The notes under the pieces are model-generated. The model was not told the origin of the DNA, did no database searches, and worked only from the letters and a program-made list of their open reading frames with translations. Source: Paraferrimonas sp. SM1919 (lineage in GTDB: Bacteria; Pseudomonadota; Gammaproteobacteria; Enterobacterales; Shewanellaceae). Taken from it: 64,000 bases of DNA. Positions 39,223 through 49,018 of the stretch are shown piece by piece. Position 1 is the stretch's first letter. Every line of letters starts with the position of its first letter. Both the position numbers and the translations under genes were made by a program. Location of the stretch: contig NZ_WINH01000017.1 in assembly GCF_010993985.1 (NCBI RefSeq), positions 1 through 64,000 on the forward strand, read 5' to 3'.

Positions 39223-40056
39223 CTAAAAGTGCTCTAACCCATATTTATACAAAAGATTTTTCTTGAGATTAAAGATCTGTGCAGTAATCGCTGCAGCTTT
39301 CTTCAATGGCATTTCTGCGGCCAACAATTCTAAGGTTGCGATAGCTTTAACAGAAAGATCATCTCCAGATGCACGATAACCTTTAACCATCAACACCATT
39401 TCACCTTTTTGCTGTTCGGGAAATTGCTCAAAAAACGAAATGAGTTCTGATGCATTACCACGATGAAAAGTTTCAAATGTCTTCGTGAGTTCGCGGGCGA
39501 GAACTAACTCACGTTCAGGTATCACCTGATTAATGGCCGTTAAAGCAAATATAATTCTCCTAGGGGACTCATAGAATATTAATGTTCTGGGATCTTGGCT
39601 GAGTTGTGAAATCAGCTCTAGTCTGGCTTTTTCTTTGGCTGGTAGAAAGCCCTCAAAACTAAATCTATCCGACGGTAAGCCTGAACCACTTAGAGCGGTG
39701 ATCATCGCACTGGCTCCTGGTAACGGGATGACCTTTTGCTGTGCTTCTCTGAGCGTATTGACTAGGTGGTAACCAGGATCAGAAATTAACGGCGTGCCAG
39801 CATCGGAAATTAAAGCGACTTTTAAACCTGCTCTAATCTGTTCGACAAACCAACTTGCCCGTTGTTTTTCGTTATGATCATGCAAAGCGGTGGTTTTGGT
39901 GGTGATCCCATAATGGCTTAATAGTTTGCCACTATGGCGAGTATCTTCACAGGCAATCAAATCCACATTCTCAAGTACATTTAGCGCTCTTTGAGAAATG
40001 TCTTCAAGATTACCGATAGGGGTGGGCACTACATAAAGTGCGGGAATTAAGTCCAT
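39223..40056 (-). CDS. rsmI: 16S rRNA (cytidine1402-2'-O)-methyltransferase
   Basis: RsmI (YraL) 2'-O-methylates C1402 of 16S rRNA, the base that RsmH N4-methylates. The 277-residue protein has the tetrapyrrole-methylase fold motifs LYVVPTPIGNLEDIS, ACEDTRHSGKLL, ISDAGTPLISDPGY and FEGFLPAKEKAR. It is divergent from lpoA, which is the standard arrangement in gammaproteobacteria. Confidence 0.97.
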   Translation of the reverse strand: MDLIPALYVVPTPIGNLEDISQRALNVLENVDLIACEDTRHSGKLLSHYGITTKTTALHDHNEKQRASWFVEQIRAGLKVALISDAGTPLISDPGYHLVNTLREAQQKVIPLPGASAMITALSGSGLPSDRFSFEGFLPAKEKARLELISQLSQDPRTLIFYESPRRIIFALTAINQVIPERELVLARELTKTFETFHRGNASELISFFEQFPEQQKGEMVLMVKGYRASGDDLSVKAIATLELLAAEMPLKKAAAITAQIFNLKKNLLYKYGLEHF

Positions 40057-40210
40057 AATATGTCTCAGTAAATTACTTTATAAAGCTTGCTTGGCAGAGT
40101 AAACTTATATAGGCGAAAATTATCGCTATCTCTGGTTTAGTTCAGCTTTAAGCTACATAAAACCAGTATAATTCCGCTTTATCAAAGTTTTAACCCTAAT
40201 GGAAATCAAC

Positions 40211-42007
40211 ATGAAAAGCTGCGGCAGATTAATTTTACCATTGCTAAGCCTCTTATTTATAGTCGCTGGCTGTAGTCAAAAAATTGAACCAATAAAATCC
40301 AAGGATACTCAATCAACACTACAGTACCAACAGCAACCAGCCCAACATCACATTGCTGCATCAAAATCTGCCAACAGTAATTTTAATCAAATTGGTCATT
40401 TGCTCCTAGCAGCACAAGCTTATCTTGAAGCGCATCAAATTAACCAAGCAAACTCATTGTTAACCAGCCTCAGTGATAAGGTTAGTTTAGATTCAAGACT
40501 CAAATACAAGCATCAGTATCTAACCGCTAAATTTTTGCAGCTTACTGACAACAACGATCAAGCTTTGCTGATTTTAGATGATCTTAAAACAAAACCCTTA
40601 TCCACTTACCAAAAAGATGAGGTTTTATTCTTGGCCAGCAGCATCTATCAGCTTACAGGGCAACCCTTAGAGCAAGTGGAAAACTTAACTCAACTTTCAC
40701 CAGCTAGCACTACCCCTCTAGTGAATGAGCAAATCTGGCAAGCAATTTCTAAACTTCCGCTATCAACTTTAGAGCTATTCCAGCAACAAGCTAATTATAC
40801 CTTCCAAGGCTGGCTTGATTTGGGGCGAGTTACTCAACGCAATATGTCACAGCCAGATGTATTAAAACAGCAATTATTGCTGTGGCAACAACAATACCTA
40901 AATCACCCGGCAGCCATACAACTGCCAAGTAATCTGCAAGCTGCCATTGAAGTAGAGGCCTATCAGCCTAATGCTGTCGCGGTGATTCTACCATTACAAG
41001 GAAAACTGGTTCAGCAAGCACAAGCGATTCGCAATGGGATACTAACGAAACTCTATCAAATTCCCGTAGAACAGCGCCCTGTGGTTCATTTTATAGATTC
41101 AGAGCAAGGGCTAGAGCTGGCCTACCAGCAGGTACAAAACCTAGGCAGTGAGTTTGTAATTGGTCCATTACTTCGCAGTGAAGTGGATGAGTCCCTTACT
41201 TTGAACAATCAACCTCAAAATCAGCTATTTTTAAACTATCCGCAGCAACTCAAAGCGGATAGCCATAAATATTATTTCTCTTTGTCGCCTAACACCGAAG
41301 CAGAAAATGCAGCCAATTACTTATTTGGCCAAGGCATTAAAAGACCTATCGTAATTCATAAGCAAAATTCAACCAGTCAAAGGATGTTCGATACTTTTTC
41401 GCAGCAATGGTATCAGCATACTGGAGTGCAAGTTGAGTCATATAAGTATAAGAACTCTCGCGACTTAAAAGATATCGTAGCAAAGGCTCTCGGCAGTGCG
41501 GACTCATTAACCAGAATTAATAAAATTAAAAACCTTTTAAATGTGGCTGTTGAAGCAGACTTTCGGTCAAGAACCGATGTCGACGGTATCTATCTCATTG
41601 CATCAGGCCAGGAGGTTAAGCTGATAAAACCTTTTATTGATGTGAACCTATCCCGTGCAGGGACTAAAATCAAAACTTTCACAGCAAGCCGAGCGAATCT
41701 TCCAGCCGCACAGCTAGGCCGTGAATTAAATGGAATGATGATTAATGATATGCCCATCATCTTCTCGGATAATGAGCAAGCGAAGTTAATTGCAAAAGTA
41801 TGGCCTCAGTGGGGACTGTCACAAAAGAGATTATTTGCCTTTGGTTATGACGCCTTAGCTTTAATTCCACAATTAGCGCAAATGAAAGTATTTAATGAAT
41901 ACCAGTTTTCCGGGCTAAGTGGTGCCTTAACCAGTGAAGCTAACGGTCAAATAAAAGCCCAGCAAGCTTGGGGGCAGGTTTACAATAAAAGATTAATTAA
42001 ACAATGA
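40211..42007 (+). CDS. lpoA: LpoA, outer-membrane lipoprotein activator of PBP1A
   Basis: LpoA reaches across the periplasm to stimulate the transpeptidase of PBP1A, whose gene is also in the window (57089-59770). I take the second ATG (40211, 598 residues) because GGA lies upstream of it while the first ATG (40199) has no ribosome site. The signal peptide ends in the lipobox VAGC, giving a lipidated cysteine at about residue 22. An N-terminal helical TPR-like domain (about 50-235) is followed by a periplasmic-binding-protein fold (about 250-595, ILPLQGKLVQQAQAIRNGI). The length and order agree with the LppC/YraM family. Confidence 0.94.
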   Translation: MKSCGRLILPLLSLLFIVAGCSQKIEPIKSKDTQSTLQYQQQPAQHHIAASKSANSNFNQIGHLLLAAQAYLEAHQINQANSLLTSLSDKVSLDSRLKYKHQYLTAKFLQLTDNNDQALLILDDLKTKPLSTYQKDEVLFLASSIYQLTGQPLEQVENLTQLSPASTTPLVNEQIWQAISKLPLSTLELFQQQANYTFQGWLDLGRVTQRNMSQPDVLKQQLLLWQQQYLNHPAAIQLPSNLQAAIEVEAYQPNAVAVILPLQGKLVQQAQAIRNGILTKLYQIPVEQRPVVHFIDSEQGLELAYQQVQNLGSEFVIGPLLRSEVDESLTLNNQPQNQLFLNYPQQLKADSHKYYFSLSPNTEAENAANYLFGQGIKRPIVIHKQNSTSQRMFDTFSQQWYQHTGVQVESYKYKNSRDLKDIVAKALGSADSLTRINKIKNLLNVAVEADFRSRTDVDGIYLIASGQEVKLIKPFIDVNLSRAGTKIKTFTASRANLPAAQLGRELNGMMINDMPIIFSDNEQAKLIAKVWPQWGLSQKRLFAFGYDALALIPQLAQMKVFNEYQFSGLSGALTSEANGQIKAQQAWGQVYNKRLIKQ

Positions 42008-42342
42008 GCATTACCCTTGGCCAAGAATTCGAAAAGCAGGCTGCACAATATCTGCAAAGCCAAGGGTTAAAATTGGTTGGCCAAAATATAAACTACAAAT
42101 TTGGCGAAATTGATTTGGTTATGAAAGAAGCCAATCAATGGGTTTTTGTTGAAGTGAAATATCGAAGCACATTACAATTTGGTGGTGCGCTAGCGGCCAT
42201 AAGCCAAGCCAAAAAAATGAAAATAATTCGTGCTGTTGAAGCTTATGTTCAGCAGCATAACATCAAGCAATCATATAGAATTGACGTTATTGCCTTTGAA
42301 GGACAACAACTTCATTGGCTAAAAAACGCTATTACTGCATAA
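42004..42342 (+). CDS. yraN: UPF0102 family protein YraN (nuclease-like fold)
   Basis: This 112-residue protein has the family core GEIDLVMKEANQWVFVEVKYRS, the pattern of a PD-(D/E)xK nuclease-like fold. Its biological role is not established. It overlaps lpoA by 4 bp (ATGA) and precedes diaA, as in E. coli and Pseudomonas. Confidence 0.93.
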   Translation: MSITLGQEFEKQAAQYLQSQGLKLVGQNINYKFGEIDLVMKEANQWVFVEVKYRSTLQFGGALAAISQAKKMKIIRAVEAYVQQHNIKQSYRIDVIAFEGQQLHWLKNAITA

Positions 42343-42346
42343 TTAA

Positions 42347-42960
<614 letters not shown>

Positions 42961-42961
<1 letters not shown>

Positions 42962-43527
42962 TGTTGCGGCTGCCTCTAATATTACTAACAATATTTTTGA
43001 TACAAGGATGTGCTGGTCTAGTGTTAGTTGGGGCAGCAAGTACTGCCGTAGTCGCCAATGATAAGCGTTCCATTGAGACTCAAGTGGATGATAAAACCAT
43101 AGAAGCGAAATTATCTGACGCCCTTGGTGAGCATCCCGAAATTCAAGAACATACTAACATTAGCCTGCATGCAATTAACAACAAGCTGTTGATGGTTGGC
43201 CAAGTGCCGACTCACCCTCTAAAACAAAAGATTCTGAAAATCATTCAGGATTTAGATCTCACTGAATCTATCTACGATAGAATTCGAATTGGTAATCCAA
43301 CCTCCTTGGCTACACGCACAAATGACACTTGGATTACCACCAAGATTAAGACTCAATTAATCGCCAAAACCGGAATAGACAGTTCCAGGGTCAAGGTCGT
43401 TACGGAGAACGGCGAAGTCTTTTTAATAGGCTTGGTTACCAGCAGTAACGCTAGCAAAGCTGTTGATATTGCTCGTAATACCACTGGGGTCAGAAAAGTG
43501 GTACGCTTTTTTGAGTTCACACTGTAA
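42961..43527 (+). CDS. dolP: BON-domain outer-membrane lipoprotein (YraP/DolP)
   Basis: The 188-residue protein has a lipoprotein signal ending LIQGC (C17) and two tandem BON domains (about 45-110 and 120-188). E. coli DolP (YraP) is an outer-membrane-integrity factor that localises to the division site. The start codon shares a base with the diaA stop (TAATG). A terminator follows. Confidence 0.93.
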
Positions 43528-43551
43528 GCAATCACGAGCTTGATAACTGAT

Positions 43552-43578
43552 AAACTGCCATCGTTAATTTGGCAGTTT
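43552..43578 (+). terminator. Terminator after the BON-domain lipoprotein gene
   Basis: AAACTGCCA / TGGCAGTTT with a 9-nt loop is followed by TTGTTATTTTTA. It ends the lpoA-yraN-diaA-dolP transcript. Confidence 0.85.
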
Positions 43579-43634
43579 TGTTATTTTTAGTCTTAAATTA
43601 TTGTTAATATTTAACTTTACACTTAAGGCTAATA

Positions 43635-44519
43635 ATGACCCTTACCCGACTTTTGTTGCTGGCGTTTCTTTGCCCTTTAACAGCCCTTTCCCAAGGTACC
43701 TCAAGTATCAGCACAGCTGGGCAAACGGTCATCAAAGACAAAGATTATCTTGGCAACCCACAGCATGTAGAAAACATTTATCAACCAGTGACCACCGCAC
43801 TGCCCTTTTGGCGTGATGAAGCAATAAAAAGGGGCTATGACTTGCCCCTGCCTTTTGGTGGAGTTATCAGTTGGATGCATATGGATCAAGGTCTCATCGT
43901 AGATAACCTCAAAGTCGATGGAGCCCAATTAGAATCTGTTGGTTTAGCCAATGCAAGTTCCGTCGATAACGTGATTAGCGGTCGCCTAGATGCTTGGATT
44001 TTTCCTTTTTTAAATGTCTATGGCGTGCTTGGTTACACTTCCGGCACCATGAAGGCCCAAGTAACAATCAAGGATACCATGCTAGATATTGATGAAACCA
44101 TCGCCTTTGAAACCGATTATGATGGCATTACTTACGGGGGTGGATTAACTATTGCTGGAGGCTATAAAAGCTTCTTTGCCATGATCGATAGCAATGCCAC
44201 CCGCTCTGAGTTAAACACCGGCACCAATGCCATTCAAACGCTAACGGTCACCCCTCGAGTGGGTTTACTTTTTGATTCCACTGGCTATGGTACAGGGACG
44301 CTTTGGATAGGCGCTATGTACATTAATGTTGACCAAACTTTAACGGCTGCACTGCCAGCAAACCTTGGCACTTTAAATGCGGATCTTTCTGGTAAACAAG
44401 CATGGAATGGTCTACTCGGCGGATCTTGGGAACTTAATAAGCGCTACTCATTTCAAGCTGAGGTTGGCGGCTTGGGTGATCGTAAGCAGTTTATGCTGAG
44501 CTCGATGATCCGCTTTTAA
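43635..44519 (+). CDS. Predicted outer-membrane beta-barrel protein, unrecognised
   Basis: The 294-residue product has a cleavable signal peptide (about 1-19, LTRLLLLAFLCPLTALS). It then shows alternating polar and hydrophobic strands rich in Gly, Thr and aromatic residues, and it ends in phenylalanine (SSMIRF). A C-terminal Phe is the BAM recognition mark of outer-membrane barrels. I do not recognise a named family. An AAGG ribosome site lies 7 nt upstream of the ATG. It has a terminator on each side, so it is a single-gene unit unrelated by operon to the conserved genes around it. Confidence 0.72.
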   Translation: MTLTRLLLLAFLCPLTALSQGTSSISTAGQTVIKDKDYLGNPQHVENIYQPVTTALPFWRDEAIKRGYDLPLPFGGVISWMHMDQGLIVDNLKVDGAQLESVGLANASSVDNVISGRLDAWIFPFLNVYGVLGYTSGTMKAQVTIKDTMLDIDETIAFETDYDGITYGGGLTIAGGYKSFFAMIDSNATRSELNTGTNAIQTLTVTPRVGLLFDSTGYGTGTLWIGAMYINVDQTLTAALPANLGTLNADLSGKQAWNGLLGGSWELNKRYSFQAEVGGLGDRKQFMLSSMIRF

Positions 44520-44536
44520 TTACATTTACTGACTAC

Positions 44537-44566
44537 AAAAATGCCGAGCTTAAACTCGGCATTTTT
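44537..44566 (+). terminator. Bidirectional terminator between barrel gene and trpS
   Basis: AAAAATGCCGAG / CTCGGCATTTTT forms a 12-bp stem with a 6-nt loop between the convergent genes. The A/T tracts on both sides serve both strands. Confidence 0.93.
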
Positions 44567-44583
44567 CATTGAGTAACTCACCT

Positions 44584-45582
44584 TTATACAATCAGACCAA
44601 TCTTCTGGTAAACATCCTTAATGGTCTTTTGTGCTCGAGCACGGGCTTTTTCCGCCCCCTCTTTCATCACTTGCTCAAGGTAAGCTTCATCAGCACGAAT
44701 TTCTTTATAGCGAGCTTGAATTGGCTCTAACATCGCCACAACAGCCTCTGCTGTAGCCACCTTTAAGTGACCGTACATTTGACCTTCAAACTCTGCTTCT
44801 AGCGCTTTGATCGATTTACCTGTACAACCAGATAGCAAACTCAGTAGGTTTGAAACCCCTGGTTTCTGTTCAACATCAAAACGAACCACTGGTGGCTCCT
44901 CAGAATCTGTCACTGCTTTTTTTACTTTCTTGATGATCTTTTTAGGATCTTCTAAAAGGCCAATAATATTATTTGGGTTGTCATCTGACTTAGACATCTT
45001 CTTAGTCGGATCTTGCAGTGACATCACCTTAGCCCCCGTTGGCGGAATAAAAGGTTCAGGAACAACAAAGGTTTCGCCATAAATATTATTAAAGCGAGTC
45101 GCAATATCACGGGTAAGCTCAAGGTGTTGCTTTTGATCTTGGCCGACAGGGATCTCATTGGCCTGATAAAGCAAGATATCTGCAGCCATTAAGACAGGGT
45201 AGCCAAACAAGCCAACATTAATGTTATTAGCATGTTTTTGCGACTTATCCTTAAATTGGGTCATGCGATTTAGCTCACCCATTTGGGTGTAACAGTTTAA
45301 CGCCCAGCCAAGCTGAGTATGCTCAGGCACATGTGATTGAATAAATACGGTACTTTTTTTAGGGTCTACGCCACAAGCAATATACAAAGCTAACGTATCT
45401 AGACACGCTTCACGAAGAGCTTGGGGATCTTGGCGCACTGTAATCGCATGCAAATCAACAACACAGTATAAACAATCGTGACTATCTTGCATTTGCACCC
45501 ATTGACGCAATGCACCCATATAGTTTCCTATGGTTAAAGCACCTGAAGGCTGCGCACCACTCAATACAATTGGCTTAGTCAT
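44584..45582 (-). CDS. trpS: Tryptophanyl-tRNA synthetase
   Basis: This class I synthetase charges tRNA-Trp. It has 332 residues. The HIGH-like motif is TIGN (in [13 protein letters not shown], about 14-21) and the KMSKS loop is KKMSKSDD (about 193-200). The rpe-gph-trpS order on one strand matches that downstream of dam in E. coli and Shewanella. Confidence 0.98.
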   Translation of the reverse strand: MTKPIVLSGAQPSGALTIGNYMGALRQWVQMQDSHDCLYCVVDLHAITVRQDPQALREACLDTLALYIACGVDPKKSTVFIQSHVPEHTQLGWALNCYTQMGELNRMTQFKDKSQKHANNINVGLFGYPVLMAADILLYQANEIPVGQDQKQHLELTRDIATRFNNIYGETFVVPEPFIPPTGAKVMSLQDPTKKMSKSDDNPNNIIGLLEDPKKIIKKVKKAVTDSEEPPVVRFDVEQKPGVSNLLSLLSGCTGKSIKALEAEFEGQMYGHLKVATAEAVVAMLEPIQARYKEIRADEAYLEQVMKEGAEKARARAQKTIKDVYQKIGLIV

Positions 45583-45586
45583 TGGT

Positions 45587-46276
45587 TTAACACTCCGTTA
45601 TATAATTCAGTTTAAGGACTTCTAATATTTGATTAAAATGCTGGCAAATATGGTTAGGATTACTGTCAGTAATGCATTCACCATAGTTATAACCGTACGT
45701 CACAGCTATTGTGTCTACAGCTGCAGCCTGGCCGCATAGGATATCATTTTTTGAGTCGCCAACCATTAGCAATTGTGTATTATTAATCCCAATTTCAGCT
45801 AATAGATGCTGCAATGGTAAAGGATCTGGCTTCATGCGCTCTAGTGAGTCCGCTCCCAATACATAGCTAAAATGATGCGCAATGCCTAAAGCCTCCAGCA
45901 ACTTTGGGGTAAAACGATAGGGTTTATTGGTTACCACAGCTAAAGTAAGCCCCATTTTCTGTAAACTATCGAGAGTTTCAGCTACGCCATCAAACAATGC
46001 TGTGGCCTGCTCTAAATGATGGTCGTAATAATCTAAAAACTTTGGTAATAATTCTGCCAATAATTGCTCTGTTGGTGGCTTGGCTAATGCAAAAGTCAGC
46101 GCACGAGTTAACAATACCCTTGCACCATTACCTATCCAACTGTGTACCTGCTCAAGCTCACACGGAGTAAGATTATGCTCTTTAAGAGTGTCATTCAACG
46201 CTGCGGTTAAATCAGGGACACTATCGACTAAGGTGCCATCTAAATCGAAGGCGATGGCTTTAATATTTATATTCAT
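45587..46276 (-). CDS. gph: Phosphoglycolate phosphatase
   Basis: This HAD-family phosphatase removes phosphoglycolate, for instance that made in repair of 3'-phosphoglycolate DNA ends. Its 229 residues carry motif [15 protein letters not shown] (about 10-23), motif II VVTNKP and motif [10 protein letters not shown]. It lies 12 bp after rpe and 4 bp before trpS. Confidence 0.96.
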   Translation of the reverse strand: MNINIKAIAFDLDGTLVDSVPDLTAALNDTLKEHNLTPCELEQVHSWIGNGARVLLTRALTFALAKPPTEQLLAELLPKFLDYYDHHLEQATALFDGVAETLDSLQKMGLTLAVVTNKPYRFTPKLLEALGIAHHFSYVLGADSLERMKPDPLPLQHLLAEIGINNTQLLMVGDSKNDILCGQAAAVDTIAVTYGYNYGECITDSNPNHICQHFNQILEVLKLNYITEC

Positions 46277-46288
46277 TACTGTTTTGGC

Positions 46289-46960
46289 TTATTTAAGAGC
46301 GGCTAACTGCTTGCGCATTTGTGCAATCGCAACAGCATAATCGGGTTCATTAAAAATTGCTGAACCGGCAACAAACATGTCTGCGCCTGCGGCGGCAATT
46401 TCAGCGATATTATCTACTTTTACACCGCCATCAATTTCTAGACGTATATCAAAACCACTAGCATCGATCTTAGCACGTACTTGCTTTAACTTAGCTAAAG
46501 TCGCTGGTATAAAGGATTGGCCACCAAAACCGGGGTTGACTGACATCAATAAAATCACATCAAGTTTATCCATAACATGATCTAAATAGTGTAATGATGT
46601 TGCGGGATTAAATACTAAACCAGCTTTTAAGCCATGGGATTTAATCAATTGTAAAGATCGGTCAATGTGTTTAGAAGCTTCAGCATGAAAAGTAATGATT
46701 GAAGCACCCGCTTTGGCGAACTGCTCAATCATGTCATCTACGGGTTCAACCATCAAATGAACATCAATATCAGCCTCAATACCATAATTCCTTAATGCCT
46801 TACATACCATAGGGCCAAAAGTTAAATTAGGTACATAATGATTATCCATTACATCAAAATGAATGACATCTGCTCCTGCTGATAATACGTTTTCAACTTC
46901 TTCACCAAGACGGGCGAAATCAGCAGACAAAATGGATGGGGCGATAATGAAATCTTTCAT
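46289..46960 (-). CDS. rpe: Ribulose-phosphate 3-epimerase
   Basis: The enzyme interconverts ribulose-5-phosphate and xylulose-5-phosphate in the pentose phosphate pathway. The 223-residue TIM barrel has [59 protein letters not shown] and EIDGGV, all family landmarks with the metal and catalytic residues. It heads the rpe-gph-trpS unit and is divergent from the porin gene at 47092. Confidence 0.98.
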   Translation of the reverse strand: MKDFIIAPSILSADFARLGEEVENVLSAGADVIHFDVMDNHYVPNLTFGPMVCKALRNYGIEADIDVHLMVEPVDDMIEQFAKAGASIITFHAEASKHIDRSLQLIKSHGLKAGLVFNPATSLHYLDHVMDKLDVILLMSVNPGFGGQSFIPATLAKLKQVRAKIDASGFDIRLEIDGGVKVDNIAEIAAAGADMFVAGSAIFNEPDYAVAIAQMRKQLAALK

Positions 46961-47091
46961 ATTAATTACCTAATATTTGGAATAACCCTATTGTCTATAA
47001 AACCAGACGCGCAATCAATTAAGCTGGTCCAAAAAAAATTTTTATTTTCTGACTATACTTATCGAGCATCATTCATATAGGAATATTTAAA

Positions 47092-47721
47092 ATGCAAAAC
47101 AAACATATTTACCTTTTAGGTACATTCTTATGCGGTGTTACATTTTCACAAAACGCGCAAGCGGAGTTTTCTGGTTACATAACAGGTGCCAGTAACTATC
47201 TGTTTCGTGGGGAAAGTCAAACAAACAACAATCCGGCATTCCAAGCTGGTTTAGACTATGAACATGATTCTGGTCTTTATGTTGGCGCTTGGGGCTCTAA
47301 CTATAAAACCGATGACAACAAAAATGATGTCGAATTAAATTGGTTTGGTGGTTATGGCTTTGACATCACCGATGATCTCTATGTCGATTTTGGGGTGATT
47401 CGTTACCATTATGTGGATGCCGGAGGACACACTACAGAATGGAACGCAAATCTCGAATATCTAGGGCTCGGTTTTAGCTTTCATTATGATGAACATGAAA
47501 AGCAATATTATTATGAATTAAACTATGGAGTGGAATTTAGCGATGATTTCACGTTAGATTTACATGCTGGCCAAAAGCAACCTAATTCAGGTAAAAACAA
47601 TTATGACTTAGGGGCTAATTTTAATTACACCCTATATGATACCTTTGATCTATTTGCCGGTGCTGTTTATCACGAAACTTCGAAAGAAGCCTTTATTGCT
47701 GGGGTGAACATAAACTTCTAA
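47092..47721 (+). CDS. TorF-family putative porin
   Basis: The 209-residue protein has a signal peptide cleaved after NAQA (about residue 24). The mature N-terminus fits the family that includes TIGR02001/TorF: GYITGASNYLFRGESQTNNNPAFQAGLDYEH-DSGLYVGAW (split here). Repeated beta strands and a final Phe indicate an outer-membrane barrel. Substrate is unknown. The 46961-47091 spacer has a TATACT (47054-47059) that could be its -10, without a convincing -35. Confidence 0.82.
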   Translation: MQNKHIYLLGTFLCGVTFSQNAQAEFSGYITGASNYLFRGESQTNNNPAFQAGLDYEHDSGLYVGAWGSNYKTDDNKNDVELNWFGGYGFDITDDLYVDFGVIRYHYVDAGGHTTEWNANLEYLGLGFSFHYDEHEKQYYYELNYGVEFSDDFTLDLHAGQKQPNSGKNNYDLGANFNYTLYDTFDLFAGAVYHETSKEAFIAGVNINF

Positions 47722-47763
47722 GCAATCGCTCAAAAAGTAGCCATAGGTGATTTTGTTTGATAA

Positions 47764-47791
47764 CTTAATAGTAGTTGGTATTACCATTAAG
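47764..47791 (+). repeat. Stem-loop after the porin gene
   Basis: CTTAAT-A-GTA, an 8-nt loop, TAC-C-ATTAAG forms an imperfect hairpin in the 93-bp spacer between the porin gene and the small gene at 47815. There is no T run, so it is probably an mRNA 3'-end or processing element. Confidence 0.4.
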
Positions 47792-47814
47792 AGAACAACT
47801 GAAGAGAGGGAACG

Positions 47815-48027
47815 ATGATTAAAAAGATCACTATTGTGGCTACTATCTGCATATTGCTTTTAGTCTATCAAGATTTGCCCATTGCTAACTGCCATGAAAC
47901 CGTAAATGCAAATATTAATGACCTATCTTGGAGCAAATGGCTGAAAGCTGACAATCAGTCTTATTTAAGCCACTTCCTAGAATTAATTGAGCTACTCTAT
48001 GGAAACAACGAACAAAGTTTACTTTAG
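47815..48027 (+). CDS. Small exported or membrane-anchored hypothetical protein (70 aa)
   Basis: A clear GAGAGGG ribosome site precedes the ATG. The 70-residue product starts MIKKITIVATICILLLVYQ, a basic N-terminus plus a hydrophobic stretch (about 4-19) that could be a signal peptide or a signal anchor. The rest is polar and acidic, with one cysteine in IANCHET and an amphipathic C-terminal helix (HFLELIELLYG). I recognise no family. It stops 3 bp before the DUF2970 gene and is likely cotranslated with it. Confidence 0.6.
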   Translation: MIKKITIVATICILLLVYQDLPIANCHETVNANINDLSWSKWLKADNQSYLSHFLELIELLYGNNEQSLL

Positions 48028-48030
48028 TCT

Positions 48031-48207
48031 ATGAAAGTTTCCCCACTGAAAAGCGCCCTCGCTGCAATGTTTGGCGTTCAATCTGAATCAAATAGGCAGC
48101 TGGACTTTAATCAACCCTCTGTTATGCCTTTTATTATCTCTGGTATTTTAGTGACTGCCATTTTTATCATCTTGCTGCTGGCAGTCGTTACAATTATTAC
48201 TGCTTAA
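48031..48207 (+). CDS. DUF2970 small membrane protein (58 aa)
   Basis: Translation from the ATG at 48031 gives 58 residues: MKVSPLKSALAAMFGVQSES, then a polar link NRQLDFNQPSVMPF, and a single hydrophobic C-terminal helix (IISGILVTAIFIILLLAVVTII). The pattern KSALAAMFGVQSE-NR-DF-PSVMPFI is that of DUF2970, a family of small one-helix proteins common in Shewanella, Vibrio and relatives. Function is unknown. Its last 11 bp overlap the 3' end of dam on the other strand. It follows the small gene at 47815 by 3 bp. Confidence 0.82.
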   Translation: MKVSPLKSALAAMFGVQSESNRQLDFNQPSVMPFIISGILVTAIFIILLLAVVTIITA

Positions 48208-49018
48208 TATATTGGGCAATTAACTCTGGCACTTTAATCCGAGTTGTCGCTTTTTGACTGATATTACGTTGCACTTCAATAGAGCTCAACTTTGCTCCGT
48301 GGTATAACTCTCTAGTAAGTACTGTATCGTGATTTGAGATCACCACTGGCACACCATTTTCATAGGCACTCTGTCTTGCCTCAACCGCTAACTGAGCTTG
48401 ATCATCCAGACTAAAGCCGCTACTGGCATAAGTAGTGAAATTACTTGTGGTCGATAGCGGAGCATAAGGTGGATCGCAATAAATAACATCCCCCGGCTGC
48501 GCCAATTTAAAAGCTTGTTGATAGCCGATACAATGAAACTCAGCAGTTTGTGCTTTTTCTGCAAAAGCGACTAATTCGGCCTCTGGAAAATATGGCCGTT
48601 TGTATGAGCCAAAAGGAACATTAAAACCACCACTTTTATTGTAACGACACAAACCATTAAAACCAAAACGATTGAAATATAAAAACAAAACAGCTCTTTC
48701 TAGTTTGTCATTGCTTTGATTAAACTTATCTCTAAACTGGTAATATCTTTGCTTATCATTATTTTCGTCATTAAAAAGCTGCTTAGAATGATAAATGTAT
48801 TCATCTACATCTTTTTTTACTAACTCATACAACCCAATAAGGTCCTTGTTGATATCACAAAGAATATGATGTTTATAATTACTGTTTAAGAAGATCGATC
48901 CTGCCCCAACAAATGGTTCAACTAGACGCTCGCCTTGTGGACATAAATCTAAAATTTTGTCGGCTAACTTATACTTGCCACCTGCCCACTTTAAAAAGGC
49001 TCTTTGTTTTTTAATCAT
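48197..49018 (-). CDS. dam: DNA adenine methyltransferase (GATC)
   Basis: Dam methylates N6 of adenine in GATC, directing mismatch repair and timing replication. The 273-residue alpha-class enzyme has the opening KQRAFLKWAGGKYKL, the SAM loop FVGAGSIFLN (about 36-45) and catalytic DPPYAPLS (about 181-188). It directly abuts damX (no bases between). The damX-dam-rpe-gph-trpS series of E. coli is interrupted here by the plus-strand trio at 47092-48207. Confidence 0.97.
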   Translation of the reverse strand: MIKKQRAFLKWAGGKYKLADKILDLCPQGERLVEPFVGAGSIFLNSNYKHHILCDINKDLIGLYELVKKDVDEYIYHSKQLFNDENNDKQRYYQFRDKFNQSNDKLERAVLFLYFNRFGFNGLCRYNKSGGFNVPFGSYKRPYFPEAELVAFAEKAQTAEFHCIGYQQAFKLAQPGDVIYCDPPYAPLSTTSNFTTYASSGFSLDDQAQLAVEARQSAYENGVPVVISNHDTVLTRELYHGAKLSSIEVQRNISQKATTRIKVPELIAQYIKQ

